Shown in pieces: positions 1 through 5,088 of a stretch of DNA of 5,088 nucleotides. This stretch comes from an uncultured Bacilli bacterium. GTDB lineage: Bacteria; Bacillota_I; Bacilli_A; RF39; UBA660. The notes under the pieces were generated by a model. That model saw only the letters and a program-made list of their open reading frames with translations, was not told where the DNA came from and did not search any database. The stretch is from positions 1 to 5,088 of the forward strand of contig CAKONT010000073.1 of the NCBI GenBank assembly GCA_934097255.1. The letters are read 5' to 3'. How positions within the stretch are numbered: position 1 is the first letter of the stretch; the number at the start of each line of letters is the position of its first letter. A program made the position numbers and the translations under genes.

Positions 1-53
1 TTAATTGTAGTAACAAGTACTATAATATCTGATTATCTTTTTATTTTTACTAT

Positions 54-129
54 ACGTGTTAAATTTTGACGTATACATAAAAACGCATCGTTTTGCTTGT
101 CTTATAGTATATGTCAAAATCCTACACGT
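54..129. repeat. Long imperfect inverted repeat (hairpin) abutting the ATPase pseudogene
   Basis: Bases 54-76 pair with 107-129. Outer stem ACGTGT (54-59) pairs with ACACGT (124-129); after a 3x3 mismatch, ATTTTGAC (63-70) pairs with GTCAAAAT (113-120); 71/112 is a G-T wobble; TATAC (72-76) pairs with GTATA (107-111). Pairing can continue as ATAA (77-80) with TTAT (102-105) if A106 is bulged. The loop alternatively holds a small hairpin, AAAACG (80-85) with CGTTTT (89-94). There is no T-run after either arm, so it does not look like an intrinsic terminator. The right arm ends 7 bases before the ATG of the downstream pseudogene and covers its expected ribosome-binding site. It could be a small palindromic or MITE-like element, or a remnant of one; no target-site duplication is visible. 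The pairing is seen directly; its origin is inference. Confidence 0.65.
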
Positions 130-136
130 CAATAAT

Positions 137-1339
137 ATGATTGCAAGGCCAAAGTATTTAGAAAAAATAAAGTCATATAAAGATATGCAACTTATTAAGG
201 TTTTAACAGGAATTAGAAGATGTGGAAAATCAACTCTACTATAATTATATAAAGATGATTTAATTAAAAATGGAATTAATGATAATCAAGTAATATTTAT
301 TAATTTAGAAGAAAAAGAAAATGAAAATTTAAAAAATGCAGATAATTTATATGATTATTTAAAAAGTAAACTTGTTAAAGATAAAATGAGTTATATTTTT
401 ATAGATGAAGTTCAAGAATGTAACAATTTCCAAGTAGTTGTTGATAGTTTGTTTATTAAAGATAATGTTGATATTTATATAACTGGTTCGAATGCTCATA
501 TGCTTTCAGGAGAGCTTGCTACTTTATTATCAGGAAGATATCTCACAATAGAAATTTTGCCATTGTCTTTTGAAGAATATTTACAAGGTGTTGGAAATGA
601 CAATATAGAGAGTAAATATAGAGACTATTTAAAGTATGGTTCATTTCCATTCATATTGCAATTTAAAGGCAATGAAGAACAAATAATGAATTATTTAGAT
701 GGTTTATATAATACAATTTTCAAAAAAAACATTATAAGAAGAAATAATTTTTCTAATGAAGATGCTTTAGAAAATGTAGCAAAATTCATATTTGATAATA
801 TTGGAAATTTAACATCAAGCAAAAAAATTAGTGATTCATTAACTTCAAATAATCAGAAAGTTTCTCAGCCTACAGTTGAAAGGTATTTAAAAGCTCTTGT
901 TGATAGTTTTTTTATATATAAAGTGTCTCGTTATGATGTTAAATGAAAGCAACATTTAAAATCTATGGCTAAGTATTATGTAACTGATATGGGAATGAGA
1001 AACTATTTATTAGGTTATAAAAATTCAAATCGTGGTTTTGTATTAGAAAACATAGTATATTTAGAACTAATAAGACGTGGCTACAAAGTGTTTATTGGAA
1101 AAGTAGATAATGGAGAAATAGATTTCGTAATATCTAAAGGAAGTGAAACTATTTATATTCAAGTTGCTGAAACCATAAAAGAAGAGAGTACGTTTGAAAG
1201 AGAAATTAAGCCATTAAAATCTGTAAGAGATTATAATAAAAGAATTATTATAACAACTGACTATGACATAAATGAATCTTATGATGGAATTAGGCATATA
1301 AATGTACTAGATTTCTTATTAGAAAAAAAAGATATATAA
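137..1339 (+). pseudogene. AAA ATPase with DUF4143 C-terminal region, inactivated by two nonsense codons
   Basis: One continuous frame of 400 codons, a normal length for this ATPase family (AAA_14 plus DUF4143), is interrupted by TAA at 242-244 (codon 36) and TGA at 944-946 (codon 270), with no frameshift. Visible landmarks, counted from the ATG at 137, are a family-like start MIARPKYLEKI, Walker A GIRRCGKS (25-32), Walker B YIFIDE (86-91), a sensor-like TGSN (116-119) and SGR (132-134). The C-terminal part has LEN (303-305), EIDF (327-330) and YIQVA (340-344), the PD-(D/E)XK-like pattern seen in these proteins. The first stop falls directly after the P-loop, so any product would be inert. 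The second replaces what is usually a glycine (GGA to TGA) before KQHLK. No convincing Shine-Dalgarno site precedes 137, nor the internal ATGs at 386 and 965. A frame-compatible GTG at 56 only adds hairpin sequence. The family's cellular role is poorly defined. Sequencing error is an alternative explanation for the stops. Confidence 0.88.
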
Positions 1340-1379
1340 AGTATCAAGAATAGAATTTTAAATAATAGATACTTTTTTT
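1338..1379 (+). terminator. Intrinsic terminator of the ATPase pseudogene
   Basis: AAAGTATC (1338-1345) pairs perfectly with GATACTTT (1368-1375) around a 22-base loop, followed by T to 1379. The stem begins inside the TAA stop codon (1337-1339). The loop is long for a terminator and the stem is AT-rich, so efficiency may be modest. Confidence 0.6.
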
Positions 1380-1491
1380 AAGTGATAATAAATCTTTGTA
1401 TAAATTGTTAAAATTTATTTGTAAAGTTACTACTAGTTCATGATATAAATCAGTCGATTAGTATTTAGAAAACTTACGAAATAATAAAGTA

Positions 1492-1523
1492 AAAAACTCC
1501 TTTGCAATTTGCTTAGGATTTTT
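1492..1523. terminator. Probable bidirectional terminator between convergent genes
   Basis: AAAAA (1492-1496) pairs with TTTTT (1519-1523); after a bulged C, TCCT (1498-1501) pairs with AGGA (1515-1518). A 2x2 T/T internal loop follows, then GCA (1504-1506) pairs with TGC (1510-1512). The + strand continues into TTTTTCTTTT and the minus strand into a T-run of six, so the hairpin could stop transcription from both sides. It lies about 70 bases past the RloB-like gene stop and is the only visible terminator candidate for that operon. The rest of 1380-1592 shows no gene, RNA or repeat that I can support. Confidence 0.5.
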
Positions 1524-1592
1524 CTTTTATATAAAAAATCTTTATGTATAAACATTATTTTAAAATTAAACAACCACTATGCACATGATAAT

Positions 1593-2216
1593 TTATTTAT
1601 AATTATTTAATTTTAATGCTTCTATTAATTGATACACATTGGAGCAAGAATTCCATTCCCAAATCTTATAATTTTCATCACTATGATTTGCTTTTTTATG
1701 TTCAGCAACATATTTTTGATATACTTTTTTAGTGTTTGTAACTGCAGTAGTAAGTTTAGGAATAAAATATTTTTTTAATAATTCTTTATCTGATTTATCA
1801 TAATATTTATTTAATTTTAATTCTTTTTCTAATATTTTGTTCATCATGCATATTAGTTCATTATTATTCATATGGTTTTCTATTGTTATATAATGAGATA
1901 ATAGCCACACCTCAAATGCCATATTTGAAAAAGCAAGTTGAATATTATTATCTTTGGCAAGTTTAATAGCACTACTTAAAGTTCCGTATTTGAAAGTATC
2001 ATCAATATCAAATACACACCATTTTTGATTTGCATCTGTTAATTTAGCAGCATATTCTACTAATCCTAACGGATCAGAATTATGATATTCAATTTTTACA
2101 TCATAAATACTTTTCTTTGATTTAATTAAATTAAAATAATTATTTTCTGTTTCTTTTCCATTTGTTAAAATATAAAACTTATTCCTTGCTTGCAATTTTT
2201 TTGATTTTCTACCCAT
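1593..2216 (-). CDS. rloB: RloB-family protein, Toprim-like putative nuclease of an AbiL-type defence pair
   Basis: 207 residues from the ATG at 2216, close to the usual size for the RloB family. The N-terminus MGRKSKKLQARNKFYILTNG is typical and leads into G20-K-E-T-E24, the acidic motif of the Toprim-like fold. A DPLGLVEYA segment (48-56) and a hydrophobic strand ending in FDIDD (69-73) supply the DxD-like acidic pair. Then come SNMAFEVWLLSH (97-108) and, near the C-terminus, WNSCSNVYQLIEAL (188-201), resembling the family's N-x-S-x-N-V ending. No signal peptide or membrane segment is visible, so it is presumably cytosolic. It follows the ATPase gene by 17 bases and should be co-transcribed. 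By analogy with AbiLii and with ATPase-Toprim pairs such as PARIS, it is probably the effector, but cleavage of DNA or RNA is inference. A TTG two codons upstream (2222) is only 4 bases from the ribosome site, so ATG is preferred. Confidence 0.87.
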   Translation of the reverse strand: MGRKSKKLQARNKFYILTNGKETENNYFNLIKSKKSIYDVKIEYHNSDPLGLVEYAAKLTDANQKWCVFDIDDTFKYGTLSSAIKLAKDNNIQLAFSNMAFEVWLLSHYITIENHMNNNELICMMNKILEKELKLNKYYDKSDKELLKKYFIPKLTTAVTNTKKVYQKYVAEHKKANHSDENYKIWEWNSCSNVYQLIEALKLNNYK

Positions 2217-2226
2217 TTTCAACTTT

Positions 2227-2231
2227 CACCT
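2227..2231 (-). promoter_or_regulatory. Ribosome-binding site of the RloB-like gene
   Basis: AGGTG on the minus strand, lying in the 17-base gap after the ATPase stop codon. It is 10 bases before the ATG at 2216 but only 4 before the TTG at 2222, which favours the ATG. Confidence 0.6.
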
Positions 2232-2233
2232 AC

Positions 2234-3532
2234 TTATTTATTTAAATTAGGAAGTTTAGAATAAAAACCAGCTAAATATTTTTTACTAAATAAATCATTT
2301 TTTCTAACTCCTTTATAGTCTGAAAGTGATACAAGTGAACTAACTCCAAATTCATCCTTACTTGTAAAATATATTTGATCTCTTCTTAAATCATCATCCA
2401 TTAACATAACATTATGTGCTGTACAAATTAGCTGAGCATTTTTTAAATTTTTATCTATTGAATTAAACATTTTTATTAAATAATCAGCAACTAAAAAATG
2501 TAATTTTGAATCAAGTTCATCAATAAGTATAACTCTACCTTTATCTAATGCTGCTAAAATATAACCTAAATAGCATAAAAGTCTTATTGTTCCTTCAGAA
2601 TGAAAACCACGATCTTTAAAAAGCATTATATCTTTTGTAGCAACTTTTTCATTCATATTGTTATAGACATCAAACTTTGTATTTAAGTCGATATTATACA
2701 TATGTTCATTTTCCTGTTTTAATTGTCCATATCTTAGTGGATTAGTTTGTATATTCATATTGAATGCAACAACTTCATTTAAATTATGTAAATCAGCAAC
2801 TTTATCTTTTACTACATTCATATCTCTAATGCCAATATCTGCTTTTTTCAATATTTCTACTGCTAAGTCTTTATATTTTTGATTTTCTACGGAATATATA
2901 TCTAGTGAGTTTGCATTATTTTCAAAAACAATTATTAAGTCGTTAAACCAATCTAAAACATCTTTTAAATAATTTTTTTTAGTTAAATTAAGGTTAGCTC
3001 CTAAGGACAAAAAAAGAGTTGTTTCAGGAACATTAATCAATGATTCTGCTTGTGTATTTCCTGTTATTTTTATTTTTCCCTTATTTCTTTCAAATACGAT
3101 TGATTCCCTTTCATTTCTTTTATACAACCATTCTTTTTCTATTGCTCCATGTAATATAGTAAAACCATATCTATATAAATTATTGTTTTTAATTATTTCA
3201 ACTTCATACCAAGAAGGTTCATCACTTGCATTTTCATAAAATTCAAAATATTCATTAGATTTTACAATATTTGAAAATTGCTGTGCTGATGACAATCTAA
3301 TTACATTATACATATATGTTAATCCCTTTATAATATTTGACTTACCAGATGCATTCCCACCAAATATGATAGCCGATTTTAACAATTCATGTTCTTCAGT
3401 TTTATTAAAAAATTTTTCATATACCATAAATGTATTTAATTCTTTTAATTCATCATCTTTTACGGCTTGTAGACTCAATTCATTTTCATTATAAAATGAT
3501 TTAAAATTTTTGAACCTAAAACTAACTAGCAT
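2234..3532 (-). CDS. rloA: AAA_15 / ABC-type ATPase, RloA/AbiLi-like, ATPase partner of the defence pair
   Basis: 432 residues from the ATG at 3532. The start MLVSFRFKNFKSFYNENELSL is the classic SMC/RecF-like opening of the AAA_15 ATPases. Walker A is GGNASGKS (58-65), an SEGT signature-like motif sits at 312-315, Walker B is VILIDELD (334-341, with D338 and E339 as magnesium-binding and catalytic acids), and a switch histidine lies in TAHN (371-374, H373). All elements for ATP hydrolysis in a head dimer are therefore present, with a roughly 245-residue insertion between the ATPase halves. The end YLAGFYSKLPNL resembles the family's usual C-terminus. In AbiL and related systems the ATPase pairs with a Toprim-type protein encoded next door, as here. 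It presumably senses infection and controls the partner; that is inference. The TTG at 3538 is only 2 bases from the Shine-Dalgarno site, so ATG 3532 is chosen. The protein looks cytosolic and intact. Confidence 0.88.
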   Translation of the reverse strand: MLVSFRFKNFKSFYNENELSLQAVKDDELKELNTFMVYEKFFNKTEEHELLKSAIIFGGNASGKSNIIKGLTYMYNVIRLSSAQQFSNIVKSNEYFEFYENASDEPSWYEVEIIKNNNLYRYGFTILHGAIEKEWLYKRNERESIVFERNKGKIKITGNTQAESLINVPETTLFLSLGANLNLTKKNYLKDVLDWFNDLIIVFENNANSLDIYSVENQKYKDLAVEILKKADIGIRDMNVVKDKVADLHNLNEVVAFNMNIQTNPLRYGQLKQENEHMYNIDLNTKFDVYNNMNEKVATKDIMLFKDRGFHSEGTIRLLCYLGYILAALDKGRVILIDELDSKLHFLVADYLIKMFNSIDKNLKNAQLICTAHNVMLMDDDLRRDQIYFTSKDEFGVSSLVSLSDYKGVRKNDLFSKKYLAGFYSKLPNLNK

Positions 3533-3540
3533 AATCAATA

Positions 3541-3547
3541 TCTCCTC
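3541..3547 (-). promoter_or_regulatory. Strong ribosome-binding site of the RloA-like gene
   Basis: GAGGAGA on the minus strand, 8 bases before the ATG at 3532. This spacing is ideal for that ATG and too short (2 bases) for the TTG at 3538, so it decides the start. Confidence 0.8.
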
Positions 3548-3574
3548 TTCTTCTTGTACTAGTATTTTATTACT

Positions 3575-3622
3575 ATTATATGCAAAAGTAAATACTTTAG
3601 AACATATTTTTGCTTTTTTTTT
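3575..3622 (-). promoter_or_regulatory. Candidate promoter of the RloA-RloB operon
   Basis: A perfect TATAAT -10 hexamer lies at 3580-3575 (minus strand), about 28 bases upstream of the ribosome site. The -35 region is weak: the best is TTCTAA with a 16-base spacer. An uninterrupted A9 tract (minus strand, 3622-3614) falls about 46-54 bases upstream of the expected start point near 3568, where an UP element would sit. A 7-bp inverted repeat, AGTATTT (3561-3567) and AAATACT (3590-3596), is centred on the -10 and might be an operator. The assignment rests on sequence resemblance only. Confidence 0.45.
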
Positions 3623-3694
3623 GCAAATTAGTATTTTTAACTATTTAAAATCATTTTATCTAGATTCTTAATTGTTTTGTAAAAAATGCAATCC

Positions 3695-3737
3695 ATCAAA
3701 AAAGTAATGACTTTATGATTATCATTACTTTTTTGAT
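3695..3737 (-). terminator. Intrinsic terminator of the DUF2207 gene
   Basis: A perfect 16-bp stem (3695-3710 with 3722-3737) around an 11-base loop, starting 8 bases past the DUF2207 stop codon. The core GTAATGA/TCATTAC is flanked by an A6/T6 tract, giving the U-run of a terminator on the minus strand. A further T6 stretch follows at 3686-3681. The near-symmetry means it could also work on the + strand, although no + gene precedes it. It insulates the defence operon from its upstream neighbour. Confidence 0.8.
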
Positions 3738-3744
3738 TTATAAC

Positions 3745-5088
3745 TTACCAAGAACTTCCTCCGCCACCACCTGATCCACCTCCTGAAAAGCCACCAGCAC
3801 TAGAAGAGTTACTACTAGAAGGACTTGAAGTCATAGTATCATTAGCTCTATCCATTGTATTATTCATAAATAGATAAAAAGTATCCATATTAAAAGTTTC
3901 ATTGCTATCATACCAAATAGGAGCATTAAAAATCATATTATCAAATTTTTTTGTCCATTCATTAGAAACGCCTAAAACATAACTATATGGTAAAAGGTCA
4001 TAAAAATATGTTGGACTTTGACTAAGCATTGTTTCTAATTCTTCTTTAGAAGACATTTCTAAATACTTTTTAAAGCCTTTTATCTTACTTAATATTTCAT
4101 TTCCATAAGGTGTTCTTTTGGGAAGAAATGTTAAACAAATAGTCATTCCTAAAACACAAATTATTCCTACTGCATAACCAATTAAATAAGTAATATCTTG
4201 AATTAAAGAAGGATATACCATAATAGCAAATGGAATACCTCCAAACATTAATCCCCATACAATGCTAAATATTTTAACTGTTAGTAAAGAATTTTTTGCT
4301 TTTCCATTGATATAAACAGTTTTATTTTTAGTAAATAAAAAAGCAAACATTAATGTAAAACCTAATCCTGGACATAAAATTGCAAATAATAATAAACTAA
4401 TATCACCATAAGAAAATATAGGTGGTATAGTAATCATAATAAAAGTAGCAATTATCATTAAAATGACAAATATTAATTTATTAGAGGCTGACTTTTCAAA
4501 AATTTTATATTTATTTTCTTTTGAATTCACATTTGATAATATTTTATTTATTGTAATATAAAAATTATTTTTTAAATCTAACGATGTTACTTCATTAGTA
4601 ATATTTGTAAATAATCCATCTAAAAATAGTTTTTCATTTTCATTATTACCATCATAATCTTTAAGTTTAACAATTTTAAAATCTTTTGATTTTTCATCTA
4701 ATTTTAAAATTTTAATGTATCCTTTATTAGCAAGATATAAAAGTAAAGATACAACATCTTGTGTTTCTGCTCTTCCTTTATATAAATATCCTATTTCTAA
4801 ACTATTAAATTCTTCTGGAGGATAATAAGTTAAAGTTTCTTCAAGTTTTTCATCACGACCAAATTTATACCATAAAAATATAGAAATTATTAAAAATAGT
4901 AAAGGAATTACATACATTATAGAATATATTATATTTGTTTTGATAATAGCATTTACAAAATATCCTTCTGGTAATATACATCTAATTGTTAAAGCAGTAG
5001 AAACTTCTAAAGTTCCATTATACTTTCCTTCTATTTTATTACCATCAATTGTATATAAAATGTTACTATTATCTTCAAAGCCATCTTT
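3745..5088 (-). CDS. DUF2207 domain-containing membrane protein, 5' end beyond the window
   Basis: 447 C-terminal residues are visible; the frame stays open to base 5088, so the start is outside. The first 57 residues (including LTIRCILPEGYF, 33-44) form the end of the extracytoplasmic DUF2207 domain and precede the first visible membrane helix (58-74). Next comes the family motif YYPPEEFNSLEIGYL (88-102) and a soluble winged-helix-like part (VVSLLLYLANKGYIKI, 112-127). Further likely membrane segments are at about 205-225, 230-252, 269-292 and 298-321. The C-terminal conserved block GFKKYLEMSSKEELE through LLPYSYVLGV (338-373) is typical. It ends in a Ser/Gly-rich tail finishing GGGGGSSW. 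The ATG at 4917 is the first in-frame Met but lies inside the first membrane segment and is not the start. The family is widespread in Firmicutes; its function is unknown. It has its own terminator, and I see no link to the defence pair. Confidence 0.9.
   Translation of the reverse strand, partial: KDGFEDNSNILYTIDGNKIEGKYNGTLEVSTALTIRCILPEGYFVNAIIKTNIIYSIMYVIPLLFLIISIFLWYKFGRDEKLEETLTYYPPEEFNSLEIGYLYKGRAETQDVVSLLLYLANKGYIKILKLDEKSKDFKIVKLKDYDGNNENEKLFLDGLFTNITNEVTSLDLKNNFYITINKILSNVNSKENKYKIFEKSASNKLIFVILMIIATFIMITIPPIFSYGDISLLLFAILCPGLGFTLMFAFLFTKNKTVYINGKAKNSLLTVKIFSIVWGLMFGGIPFAIMVYPSLIQDITYLIGYAVGIICVLGMTICLTFLPKRTPYGNEILSKIKGFKKYLEMSSKEELETMLSQSPTYFYDLLPYSYVLGVSNEWTKKFDNMIFNAPIWYDSNETFNMDTFYLFMNNTMDRANDTMTSSPSSSNSSSAGGFSGGGSGGGGGSSW

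Noticed and set aside
21..26. TATAAT as a promoter -10 for the ATPase pseudogene
   Set aside because: A -35 at normal spacing would fall at the window edge or outside it, and there is no extended -10 TG; a chance match is likely in such AT-rich sequence.
1..69. Open + frame from base 1 to a TGA at 67, possibly the end of an upstream gene, and a minus-strand open frame over 1-136
   Set aside because: Both are short and AT-rich with no recognisable family features; they cannot be distinguished from chance.
56..136. In-frame GTG at 56 extending the ATPase N-terminus by 27 residues
   Set aside because: These codons lie within the inverted repeat, the peptide does not resemble the family, and MIARPKYLEKI from the ATG at 137 matches the usual start.
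944..946. TGA read as tryptophan (Mycoplasma-type code)
   Set aside because: The intact genes use TGG for Trp, the family normally has Gly here, and a TAA stop also breaks the same gene.
386..1339. Two separate genes starting at ATG 386 and ATG 965
   Set aside because: Both lie in the same frame as the upstream P-loop segment, lack ribosome sites, and together form one known ATPase; they are pieces of a pseudogene.
1544..1588. 14-codon ORF in the convergent gap
   Set aside because: No ribosome site, no coding features, and it lies next to a probable terminator.
1380..1592. CRISPR, tRNA or small RNA in the gap
   Set aside because: No spaced repeats, cloverleaf or other conserved RNA pattern was seen; only the terminator-like hairpin stands out.

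Overview
The window is very AT-rich throughout, with A/T-ending codons, Shine-Dalgarno-type ribosome sites and factor-independent terminators. This points to a low-GC Firmicutes or Bacilli-like bacterium, possibly a gut lineage. It uses the standard bacterial code: the intact genes encode tryptophan with TGG, so an in-frame TGA is a true stop. The species cannot be named from this sequence.

Layout, left to right. Positions 1-136 hold no recognisable gene, but 54-129 form a long imperfect inverted repeat. Immediately after it, 137-1339 (+) is a full-length but dead gene for an AAA ATPase with a C-terminal DUF4143/nuclease-like region. Its frame is intact from end to end but is cut by two nonsense codons (TAA at 242, TGA at 944), and the expected ribosome-binding region lies inside the hairpin. 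A terminator overlaps its stop codon. The convergent gap 1380-1592 contains no gene, only a probable bidirectional terminator near 1492-1523.

On the minus strand, 1593-3532 is a two-gene operon: an AAA_15/ABC-type ATPase of the RloA/AbiLi kind, followed 17 bases later by an RloB/AbiLii-type protein with Toprim-like acidic motifs. It has its own -10 element, an A-tract upstream and good Shine-Dalgarno sites. This is the accessory module of interest, a probable two-component anti-phage (abortive infection) system in which an ATPase partners a candidate Toprim nuclease. Both genes should start at internal ATG codons (3532 and 2216) rather than at the TTG codons two residues upstream.

A perfect 16-bp hairpin terminator (3695-3737) separates this operon from the gene upstream of it on the same strand. 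That gene encodes a DUF2207-family membrane protein with a glycine-rich tail, and it runs off the right edge of the window. Its reading frame is open to base 5088, so the apparent ATG at 4917 is internal. The three genetic units look independently transcribed and nothing ties the DUF2207 gene functionally to the defence module.
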